From: Candidatus Caenarcanales bacterium
GTDB taxonomy: Bacteria > Cyanobacteriota > Vampirovibrionia > Caenarcaniphilales > Caenarcanaceae
Direction: 5' to 3'
NCBI GenBank assembly: GCA_947489925.1
Contig: CANLFK010000148.1
Coordinates: 1-5,219, forward strand
DNA: 5,219 bases
The position numbers and the translations under genes were made by a program. Positions 1 through 5,199 of the stretch are shown piece by piece. The notes beneath the pieces were generated by a model. That model searched no databases. It was not told the DNA's origin and saw nothing but the letters and a program-made list of their open reading frames with translations. The first letter of the stretch is position 1; each line of letters starts with the position of its first letter.

Positions 1-119
1 GGTTTATCAAGTATTTATGGATTCCGTTTTCTGCATATATTAATTTTAACTCACTTAAGCAGGCACTCAATGAAATATTAAATTCCATCAACACAAAACA
101 CCATATTTCTTTTGTCTAG
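1..119 (+). CDS. 3' end of an upstream membrane-protein gene, possibly TspO/MBR family
   Basis: The third forward frame is open from the window edge to a TAG at 117-119, giving the last 38 residues of a protein. The segment YLWIPFSAYINFN matches the spacing of the last transmembrane helix of TspO/MBR tryptophan-rich sensory proteins (roughly PYLLW..FA.YLNF). Those proteins are small five-helix membrane proteins that bind tetrapyrroles or sterols. After this comes a polar tail rich in Asn and Lys that ends HHISFV, longer than the few residues usual after that helix. The stop overlaps the TTG start of the following transporter gene by 8 nt, which argues that this frame is real and co-transcribed. 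The coding status is fairly secure. The TspO assignment rests on about 13 residues and is tentative; another polytopic membrane protein is possible. Confidence 0.5.
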   Translation, partial: FIKYLWIPFSAYINFNSLKQALNEILNSINTKHHISFV

Positions 120-1035
120 GTACTTATTTACTTTTATAGATGGAAGCCAGATAAATGTTTCTTTGTCTTTATTAATGCTTTCACTTTTACTTTTTAATGC
201 TGGTTTAAATATAGACAATTCTCAATTAACAAATTTATTTAAACAACCTAAATTATTGATTTCAGGCTTGCTGGCGAATTTAATAATTCCAATTTTATTT
301 ACTTTTATTGTTTCAATTTTAATGTCTTCTTGGCATGATCAAGATGAAATACAAAATATTTTAGTAGGTTTAGCTTTAATTGCTTCAATGCCAATTGCGG
401 CTTCTTCGACAGCTTGGTCACAAAAATCTAATGGTAATTTAGCTTTAAGCTTGGGTTTAGTTGTTTTTTCGACAATGCTTAGTCCTTTTACAACACCTCT
501 AGGACTTCATGCGGTTGGTTTTATTACTACTGGTGATTATTCAAGCTCTCTTCATCAAATTGCTAAACAAGGAACTAGTGCTTTTTTGTTTATTTCAGTT
601 TTATTACCTACTATTATTGGTATTACTTTGCATTTTTTATTACCTAAAACTTTTCTGCAAAAGGCTAAAATGCCTATTAAAGACTTTAATTTATTAAATT
701 TAATTTTACTGAATTATGCAAATGCTTCAATAGTTTTACCGCAAGTATTCAAGAAACCAGACTGGGACTTTTTATTAATTATTTTATTGATAACTGGAAG
801 TTTATGTATTTTTGCTTTCAGTATTGGTAGTCAAATTGCTAAATTATTCAAAAGCTCTAACGCTGAAAAGTCAGCTTTAATGTTTGGGCTTGGCATGAAT
901 AATAATGGCACTGGCTTGGTTTTAGCTTCATTAAGCCTTAGCAATCATCCTAATATAATGTTGCCAATAATTTGTTATAATTTAGTACAACATCTTGTGG
1001 CTGGCTATATAGACAATAAATTGTCGGTTGATTGA
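112..1035 (+). CDS. Bile acid:sodium symporter (BASS/SBF) family transporter
   Basis: This is a 307-residue integral membrane protein, the normal length for the BASS/SBF family, which moves organic anions such as bile acids, pyruvate or pantoate with sodium across the inner membrane. About nine or ten hydrophobic segments run through it (for example residues 16-33, 47-70, 153-178, 220-245 and 281-300). The two family signatures around the crossed helices are visible: STAWSQKSNGNLALS (99-113) with STMLSP (120-125), and GLGMNNNGTGLVLA (259-272). At the second signature the glutamate that binds sodium in ASBT-type members appears to be replaced by glycine, so ion coupling or substrate may differ; this comes from a hand alignment. 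The start is TTG at 112. An in-frame TAA at 79-81 limits any extension, and the next ATG (175) would cut into the first helix. There is no Shine-Dalgarno, but the start overlaps the upstream stop, suggesting translational coupling. The substrate cannot be told. Confidence 0.85.
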   Translation: MSRYLFTFIDGSQINVSLSLLMLSLLLFNAGLNIDNSQLTNLFKQPKLLISGLLANLIIPILFTFIVSILMSSWHDQDEIQNILVGLALIASMPIAASSTAWSQKSNGNLALSLGLVVFSTMLSPFTTPLGLHAVGFITTGDYSSSLHQIAKQGTSAFLFISVLLPTIIGITLHFLLPKTFLQKAKMPIKDFNLLNLILLNYANASIVLPQVFKKPDWDFLLIILLITGSLCIFAFSIGSQIAKLFKSSNAEKSALMFGLGMNNNGTGLVLASLSLSNHPNIMLPIICYNLVQHLVAGYIDNKLSVD

Positions 1036-1061
1036 AAATATAGTTTTTTAAATTAATATCA

Positions 1062-1067
1062 TATAAT
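1062..1067 (+). promoter_or_regulatory. -10 element (TATAAT) upstream of the nurA-like gene
   Basis: A perfect TATAAT lies in the 61-bp gap between the transporter and the nuclease gene. Transcription would begin near 1074 and give a leader of about 23 nt to the ATG at 1097, with a GGGA motif at 1082-1085 as a possible ribosome site. No good -35 box sits 16-18 bp upstream; TTGAAA at 1032-1037 is 24 bp away and too far. In such AT-rich DNA a lone TATAAT can arise by chance, so this is moderate support for a promoter. Confidence 0.4.
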
Positions 1068-1096
1068 GGCTGTTTAATAGCGGGAATTTGACAAAA

Positions 1097-2287
1097 ATGC
1101 TAAATGTTTCTAAAGTAAAAAAAGCCATTCAAGCAAAGAAAGGGCAAATTGAAATGCAAACTCAAAATAGCCACGAATCTTTTGCTAAACATTTGCAATA
1201 TTGTGAAAAGCTTTCTGAGTGGGAACTTACTAAATTTAATGATTTTATCTTAAAAGCTCAAGCCGAAAAGCCTTTTATAGGAGCTTTAATTACTAATGAT
1301 TTAAAAGATTCTGGTTTTGTCAGTAAATTTGGCTTGCAATTCAATCAACCAGCCGAAATTGCCCAATGGAAAAGCGAAATTTTGGAAAATCGTATTGTTT
1401 GTGCAGTAGATGGAAGTCAAATTGATCCAGATAAAAATTTAAACTTATTCTTTGGAGCGGTTCAGGCCTCTCATTTTATTAATTATCATAATGCCCAACA
1501 AAAATCAGATAAAGATGTTGATTTTGAAATTATATTACCTTCTAACTCACAAGATGAAGACGAATTTGAATTAAGACAAAAAATTGCTTTTGAAAGAACA
1601 GCCAAAGAAATTATAAATTTAATAAAAGTTATTGATCGAATTGGTAAATTACCCACTAATAAAAGACCTTTAGCATTTTTTGATGGTTCTTTAACTTTTA
1701 GTTTTGTTAAGCAAGAAAAACTTCAAAAAGACTATAATAAGCTTATTAGTCAGTTGATTGAAAAGTCTCAGCTTAATAATGTGCCAGTAATTGGTTTCAT
1801 TGATACTTCGCTGGCTTTTAATTTAACTAGTTCACTGAAAGCAGTTTTTGGCGGATTAGATGATAAAAATTTTAAAATCTCAGATTCTAGTCTTTTAAGT
1901 CATTTTTTATCTGACTGGGGAAGTCGATCGGCTTATTTTGAATATTGTAATGGAAATGAAATGCAAGATGATTCTATTAATAAATTGGGCTTTTGTTATT
2001 TAAAAACTTCGAGTAAAGCAAAAAAGCCAGCCAGACTGGAAATCCCGCACTGGGTTTATGAAGCTGGTTTATTAAATGAAGTAATTAATATTGTTTTGGC
2101 TGAATGTTTGGTTGGAAATGGTTATCCGTACTCGCTTGAAGTGGCTGATTCAACTGCCGTAATTCAAATGGCAGAGAGGGAATATTTTTATGGAATTCTC
2201 GAAAAAGAATTAAATCATAGTTTTTTAACTTCTAGCAAACAAAGCAGTAAAAACCAGAGGCGTCGAAGTTCTATTAAATTATCTTGA
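1097..2287 (+). CDS. nurA: NurA-domain nuclease (DNA double-strand break repair family)
   Basis: The product is 396 residues from ATG 1097, or 399 from TTG 1088 (numbering below uses 399). NurA proteins are Mn-dependent RNase H-like nucleases that work with the HerA/FtsK-like helicase in DNA end resection. The first metal-binding motif, VDGSQIDPD, is at 107-115, followed by acidic candidates in FERTAKE (168-174). A second conserved aspartate is in FFDGSL (197-202). The C-terminal block is EIPHWVYEAG (318-327) and GNGYPYSLEVADSTAVI (343-359), the usual conserved end of bacterial NurA. About 100 helical, charged residues precede the nuclease core, and a basic tail (QRRRSS) closes the protein. 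ATG 1097 is preferred because GGGA at 1082-1085 lies 11 nt before it but only 2 nt before the TTG. No herA is visible in the window. The family call is good; activity and the repair role are inferred from the family. Confidence 0.75.
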   Translation: MLNVSKVKKAIQAKKGQIEMQTQNSHESFAKHLQYCEKLSEWELTKFNDFILKAQAEKPFIGALITNDLKDSGFVSKFGLQFNQPAEIAQWKSEILENRIVCAVDGSQIDPDKNLNLFFGAVQASHFINYHNAQQKSDKDVDFEIILPSNSQDEDEFELRQKIAFERTAKEIINLIKVIDRIGKLPTNKRPLAFFDGSLTFSFVKQEKLQKDYNKLISQLIEKSQLNNVPVIGFIDTSLAFNLTSSLKAVFGGLDDKNFKISDSSLLSHFLSDWGSRSAYFEYCNGNEMQDDSINKLGFCYLKTSSKAKKPARLEIPHWVYEAGLLNEVINIVLAECLVGNGYPYSLEVADSTAVIQMAEREYFYGILEKELNHSFLTSSKQSSKNQRRRSSIKLS

Positions 2288-2298
2288 AAACTTAAAAA

Positions 2299-2326
2299 GC
2301 TGAAAAACAAATTGAATTTTATCAGC
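2299..2326 (+). other. Weak stem-loop after the nurA-like gene
   Basis: GCTGA (2299-2303) pairs with TCAGC (2322-2326). After one mismatch three further A-T pairs follow, leaving a loop of about 10 nt. It lies 12 nt past the stop codon and could mark the transcript end or slow 3' decay. No T-run follows directly (the next bases are ATTAAG), so it is not a standard intrinsic terminator. Confidence 0.25.
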
Positions 2327-2346
2327 ATTAAGATGTGTTTACATTC

Positions 2347-2375
2347 TTGTTTTGTATAAATTTAGACTATATAAT
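2347..2375 (+). promoter_or_regulatory. Sigma-70-type promoter for the sepF operon
   Basis: TTGTTT (2347-2352) and a perfect TATAAT (2370-2375) are separated by exactly 17 bp, the optimal spacing for a housekeeping sigma factor. This is the best promoter match in the window and lies in the only long non-coding gap, upstream of sepF. Transcription would start near 2382, leaving an untranslated leader of about 160 nt before the sepF ATG at 2545. Confidence 0.6.
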
Positions 2376-2404
2376 AAATTCATATTATTTTTATTTTTTT
2401 GTTT

Positions 2405-2527
2405 TTGAGTTCTCTGAGACTGGTTTTTCGAGTGTTAAGTAAAATTAAAGATGTTTTTATCTTGTCTAGCTCTTGGCTTTTATTGGCAAGATCTGATAAA
2501 TTAGAACTCATTAGCCGAGATTGTTAA
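2405..2527 (+). CDS. Doubtful 40-codon ORF in the sepF leader
   Basis: A TTG at 2405 opens a frame that runs to TAA at 2525-2527, giving 40 residues that start MSSLRLVFRVLSKIKDVFIL and end LELISRDC. The frame is in fact open from 2378, but the earlier part is encoded by the T-rich tract. It has no ATG and no Shine-Dalgarno. It ends 17 nt before the sepF ATG and starts about 23 nt after the predicted transcription start, the position expected of a leader peptide. The peptide is basic and hydrophobic and matches no family that I recognise. An open stretch this long is only mildly unlikely by chance, so it may equally be non-coding leader. Confidence 0.2.
   Translation: MSSLRLVFRVLSKIKDVFILSSSWLLLARSDKLELISRDC
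2448..2492 (+). promoter_or_regulatory. Competing stem-loops in the sepF leader
   Basis: The segment ATCTTG (2459-2464) can pair upstream with AAGAT (2448-2452, 6-nt loop) or downstream with CAAGAT (2487-2492). A third option pairs TCTTG (2471-2475) with CAAGA (2487-2491). The first and second structures exclude each other, as in attenuator-like leaders. No T-run follows and no ribosome site is visibly sequestered. The stems are only 5-6 bp, so this may be chance. Confidence 0.2.
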
Positions 2528-2544
2528 AGAAAATATTATTATCA

Positions 2545-3084
2545 ATGAGTATAGTAGAAAAAATCAAAAGCTTTTGGCTTGGTTCTGACGAAACATATGA
2601 TGAGGGATTTGATGATTTATTCCGCATTGAAAGTGGTCTCGGAAATTCTAATAATAATGGAAATAATAAAGCTAGCTTAACGACACCTAGTTCTTTAGAG
2701 ACTAGTAATTTAACCACTATTAATAAAACTAAAATCAAAGATAGTCCAAGTAATTCGAGTAATCATTTGAAAATTTTAGAACAGAATTCTTATTCAGCTA
2801 CTAATGAAGTGGTAGTTTTAGAGCCAACTAATTTTAATCAAGCTCCCGAAGTTTTACAATATCTAAGAAGAGGTTCTTCTGTTGTTTTAAATTTGTGCAA
2901 ATTAGATTCTGACCAATCACAAAGATTAGTTGATTTTGTTTGTGGCGGTATATATGCTCTGGACGGTTCTCAAAGAAGAGTTGGTGAAGGTGTATTTTTA
3001 TTAGTGCCCAGTTCAGTTAATATTAATTCAATTGAAAATCGTGAAAGCAAATTACTACATTCATTTTGGGCTCAAAGAGAATAA
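2545..3084 (+). CDS. sepF: Cell division protein SepF
   Basis: The 179-residue product is a SepF, which binds the C-terminus of FtsZ, polymerises into rings, and tethers FtsZ to the membrane at the division septum. Residues 1-12 (MSIVEKIKSFWL) form the amphipathic membrane-targeting helix, followed by an acidic patch (DETYDEGFDDLF, 15-26). A low-complexity Asn/Ser/Thr linker runs from about 30 to 85. The SepF domain spans 88-160: VVVLEPTNF, the pair SSVVLNLCKLD and QRLVDFVCGG (with the glycines used at the dimer interface), then IYALDGSQRRVGEGVFLLVP. This last block looks most like cyanobacterial SepF. A short tail ends HSFWAQRE. ATG 2545 is chosen over TTG 2521 because SepF begins directly with its amphipathic helix. 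No clear Shine-Dalgarno is present. It heads a three-gene cluster behind a strong promoter. The usual neighbours (YggS/PipY, ProC, YlmG) are not seen here. Confidence 0.93.
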   Translation: MSIVEKIKSFWLGSDETYDEGFDDLFRIESGLGNSNNNGNNKASLTTPSSLETSNLTTINKTKIKDSPSNSSNHLKILEQNSYSATNEVVVLEPTNFNQAPEVLQYLRRGSSVVLNLCKLDSDQSQRLVDFVCGGIYALDGSQRRVGEGVFLLVPSSVNINSIENRESKLLHSFWAQRE

Positions 3085-3102
3085 GAATAAATAAATATAA
3101 AC

Positions 3103-3618
3103 ATGAAAATAAATATAAAAATGAATTATAAGAATCAAGCTTTTTTTTCGCTTTTGTTTTTTAGCTTTTTAATTAATGGTCTTCAAGTATTTGCAAATGC
3201 TAATGATCAAGTTATTTTGAGCTTAAAAACTGCCACTATGCAAATTGAGCAAGCAGAGCAAATTTTCAATTCAGGTCAAATTAAAGAAGCACAGGTTATT
3301 GTTATTAATTTAAGACCAGCTTTATCAGAAATGACTGAATTACATGCTCAATTATTTGAAGCTTTAAAAGATGATAAAGCCGCTACCGCTACGGCAGATA
3401 TTGAAAAAAGACAAACTATTGAATTTGCAAAACTGAGAGATCGGGCTAATTATTTGGCTGGAGTATTATCAATTAAGCAAAATAATTATCGTGAAGCGGT
3501 TAAGCATTTAGTTTTAGTAGTTCAATCACAAAGAACCACTGGCTTAGGTGAAAAAGCTTATAAGGCTTTAAGAGAAATTGGTTTTGCTCCTAAACTTTCA
3601 TTACTTGATCAACCTTAA
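3103..3618 (+). CDS. Exported helical-repeat (TPR-like) protein downstream of sepF
   Basis: This is an unrecognised 171-residue protein. A signal peptide is clear: a basic start (MKINIKMNYKNQ), a hydrophobic core (about 13-28) and cleavage after VFA (29-31) or ANA (31-33). There is no lipobox cysteine, so the product should be periplasmic or otherwise extracytoplasmic. The mature part is all helical. AEQIFNSGQIKEAQVIVINLRPAL (split across 51-74) and YLAGVLSIKQNNYREAVKHLVLV (117-139) have the small-residue/aromatic pattern of TPR-like helix pairs, which usually mediate protein contacts. It begins 18 nt after sepF and ends 6 nt before the next gene, so an operon is likely. ATG 3103 is used; ATG 3121 would still leave a shorter signal peptide. 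No Shine-Dalgarno is visible. A role at the cell envelope or septum is inferred only from the signal and the neighbour. Confidence 0.75.
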   Translation: MKINIKMNYKNQAFFSLLFFSFLINGLQVFANANDQVILSLKTATMQIEQAEQIFNSGQIKEAQVIVINLRPALSEMTELHAQLFEALKDDKAATATADIEKRQTIEFAKLRDRANYLAGVLSIKQNNYREAVKHLVLVVQSQRTTGLGEKAYKALREIGFAPKLSLLDQP

Positions 3619-3624
3619 ATTTTT

Positions 3625-3930
3625 ATGCTAACAGATTGGGAAAATAAAAGAAGGTCTCATTGGCCTCATCACTACCGAGATATTCTGGATAAATTAGATA
3701 GTCCTCTGGGGTTGGTAGCTGTTAATGATGCTAAAACAAATGCTTATTTGCCACATACTAAATTATTAATTCAACTCGAAAAAAGCTTTAGAGAGCCAAT
3801 TATTTATAAAGTAATAATCAAAGATTCGGAAACTTCTGAGATTTTGGATAAAAAAGAATTTGGTGCTGATGAATTAGAAAAAGCTTTAAGATTATTTATT
3901 GATTTGATTGGTGATTGGGCTACAGTTTAG
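3625..3930 (+). CDS. Hypothetical 101-residue cytoplasmic protein
   Basis: I do not recognise this family. The protein has no signal peptide or membrane segment. The N-terminal third is charged and aromatic (WENKRRSHWPHHYRDILDKL), followed by a turn-rich stretch and then beta-strand-like segments (LLIQLEKSF, IIYKVIIKD). It ends with an amphipathic helix (ADELEKALRLFIDLIGDWATV). This suggests a small alpha/beta fold. The ATG lies 6 nt after the preceding stop with no ribosome site, consistent with translational coupling to the exported TPR-like gene and sepF. Codon use resembles the neighbours. It is likely a real gene because of its tight spacing and uninterrupted frame; function is unknown. 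Confidence 0.7.
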   Translation: MLTDWENKRRSHWPHHYRDILDKLDSPLGLVAVNDAKTNAYLPHTKLLIQLEKSFREPIIYKVIIKDSETSEILDKKEFGADELEKALRLFIDLIGDWATV

Positions 3931-3938
3931 GCTATTAG

Positions 3939-5117
3939 CTAGGGTTCTGGATTAGGTTGTAAATTAGGCATTGGCGTTTGAGAAGCTAAAAATAATAATA
4001 TTGCCAAAAAGCCAGTTAAGGCGGGGAAATTCATAAAAGTTTGTCCAAAATAAAAACTCATAATTAATATCATGGTAAAGCAAGTATAAATCACACTTAA
4101 AGGTGCATAGAGTAAAAATACTTTTCTTTCTCGGGGAGTCAGTATTTCTTCGGGTTCTTCATTAAAGACTAGTGATCGAACATATGACCAAGCTCTGCGT
4201 CTGAGAGCGTAAATATTTAAAGCTAATTGTAAAACATAATAACCATCCAAGCGAATTAGAGGATTTAAATTGATACTTAAGCTGAAGAAAGAGGCGGTAA
4301 CTGTTAAATAAAGTAAATCTGCCAGACCCGAATGTTCAACGGCTTGACTCCATAATAAATAAGCCAAACAGCCAATTCCCCCCTGAAATAATAAACCAGC
4401 TAACATTACCCAAATTTTCTGACTAGTCTTTTTGAGCCTATAAATATCACTTACATCAGTATATAAAGCGGGTGTCATGTAAGCAAAATAAAAGCCCATT
4501 TCTGGTACTGAGCCGCCAAAGTATTTTAAAGCGACACCGTGTGCAATTTCATGACCAGCTAACACCGTAAATAAAAGAATTACAAAGCATATTAAAGTAA
4601 TAATCCAAGAATCATTGATTAAAGGCCAGCCATAATGCATAAACCTTTCACCTTCTTTCACCATTAAAAAACCAGTAAAAGTAATTAAAATAAAATAAAT
4701 GATTTGGGCAGGTTTAGACCAAGTCCATTGTACTTTTGGAATTAAATCTTCAAGCATTGAGTCGGGTTCTGAAAGCTTAAAACGCTGAAACATAAATTGC
4801 AAAACGGTTTTTTTCTTGGTGCTTTGAATAGCGGGTGCAGCTGTTCCTTCCAAAAGTCCCCATTGCTTTAGCATTCCTAAAAATTGCTTTAAATCGTCTT
4901 CGGAGTAAGAACTTCTTTTGCAAATTTCAAGTGGGTGCATAATTTCAAGCATTTTTATGGCTTCGGCTTCGTCAAAACCCAAATGAAAATGCCTAACTGT
5001 TACTGGATCGCTAACTTGTATGCTTCCGTCTGGAAAAGAAATTATTTCTAAGTCTTTTCTTAGTTTTATACCAGCACTTTGCTTTTGATCTGTTTGATCC
5101 GATGATAAATCTTGCAT
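3939..5117 (-). CDS. PqqD-domain/M50 membrane metallopeptidase (YydH-like)
   Basis: This is a 392-residue membrane protein. Residues 18-91 resemble a PqqD-type winged-helix peptide-binding domain: KLRKDLEIISFPDGSIQVSD, then HLGFDEAEAIKMLE, then a C-terminal helix ending LLEG. The M50 (site-2-protease-like) core follows, with about six hydrophobic segments (near 137-154, 170-190, 235-258, 264-284, 331-357 and 364-379). The zinc motif is HEIAH (H189, E190, H193), and the third ligand is the aspartate of NPLIRLDGY (D291). Both catalytic signatures are intact, so an active intramembrane zinc protease is expected. Relatives include YydH-type peptidases in peptide-modification or export clusters. 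Longer relatives add a HlyD-like domain, which is absent here; the protein ends in a Pro-rich tail. ATG 5117 is preceded by AAGAAA 8 nt away. No radical SAM enzyme, precursor peptide or exporter is in view, so its substrate is unknown. It converges on the sepF operon. Confidence 0.85.
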   Translation of the reverse strand: MQDLSSDQTDQKQSAGIKLRKDLEIISFPDGSIQVSDPVTVRHFHLGFDEAEAIKMLEIMHPLEICKRSSYSEDDLKQFLGMLKQWGLLEGTAAPAIQSTKKKTVLQFMFQRFKLSEPDSMLEDLIPKVQWTWSKPAQIIYFILITFTGFLMVKEGERFMHYGWPLINDSWIITLICFVILLFTVLAGHEIAHGVALKYFGGSVPEMGFYFAYMTPALYTDVSDIYRLKKTSQKIWVMLAGLLFQGGIGCLAYLLWSQAVEHSGLADLLYLTVTASFFSLSINLNPLIRLDGYYVLQLALNIYALRRRAWSYVRSLVFNEEPEEILTPRERKVFLLYAPLSVIYTCFTMILIMSFYFGQTFMNFPALTGFLAILLFLASQTPMPNLQPNPEP

Positions 5118-5146
5118 ATAAAATTTCTTTTTGATTATTTTCTACC

Positions 5147-5170
5147 TCTTTGCAAAGACTTTTATAAAGT
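5147..5170. promoter_or_regulatory. Tandem CTTT..AAAG dyads upstream of the M50 gene
   Basis: A perfect 12-bp palindrome TCTTTGCAAAGA (5147-5158) is followed directly by an imperfect dyad ACTTT-TAT-AAAGT (5158-5170). Both have CTTT/AAAG arms and their centres are about 11.5 bp apart, close to one helical turn, as for side-by-side binding of a dimeric repressor. TTTATAAA (5161-5168) can be read as a -10 box on either strand. In the minus direction transcription would start inside the first palindrome. No good -35 was found at normal spacing; TTGGCA on the minus strand (5188-5193) is 21 bp away. Confidence 0.35.
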
Positions 5171-5181
5171 GATTTCTCTTT

Positions 5182-5199
5182 AATTTATGCCAATTTATG
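5182..5199. repeat. Short direct repeat AATTTATG x2
   Basis: AATTTATG occurs at 5182-5189 and 5192-5199, a 10-bp period with CC between the copies. It lies upstream of the dyads and of the M50 gene. It could be an activator-binding direct repeat, but in AT-rich DNA an 8-bp repeat is weak evidence. Confidence 0.25.

Larger units (their letters stand above)
2288..2544 (+). other. 257-bp intergenic region and sepF leader
   Basis: No confident gene lies between the nuclease stop and the sepF ATG. The region contains a weak stem-loop (2299-2326), the sepF promoter (2347-2375), a T-rich tract (2388-2406), a 9-nt dyad TCTCTGAGA (2411-2419), a set of competing small stem-loops (2448-2492) and a doubtful 40-codon open frame (2405-2527). 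No tRNA cloverleaf or known riboswitch core was recognised. The leader is unusually long next to the tight spacing elsewhere in the window. Confidence 0.5.

Noticed and set aside
509..697. 62-codon open frame inside the transporter gene
   Set aside because: It lies wholly within the BASS gene in another frame and encodes an almost pure Leu/Ile/Phe string that follows from AT-rich membrane-protein codons.
137..1422. Near-identical TAGATGGAAG(C/T)CA sequence in the transporter (137-152) and the nuclease (1407-1422), both coding DGSQI, with DGSQ again in SepF
   Set aside because: In NurA and SepF it belongs to known family motifs; in the transporter it is a non-conserved N-terminal stretch. No longer shared sequence exists, so this is most likely chance.
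2411..2419. TCTCTGAGA dyad in the sepF leader as an operator
   Set aside because: Nine bases with a one-base centre, no repeat elsewhere and located downstream of the predicted start; too weak to call.
2521..2544. TTG 2521 as an earlier start for SepF
   Set aside because: It would add eight residues before the amphipathic helix that normally begins SepF, and it overlaps the end of the small upstream frame.
2511..2738. 75-codon minus-strand frame across the start of sepF
   Set aside because: It is antisense to the clearly recognisable SepF N-terminus and has no family resemblance or ribosome site.
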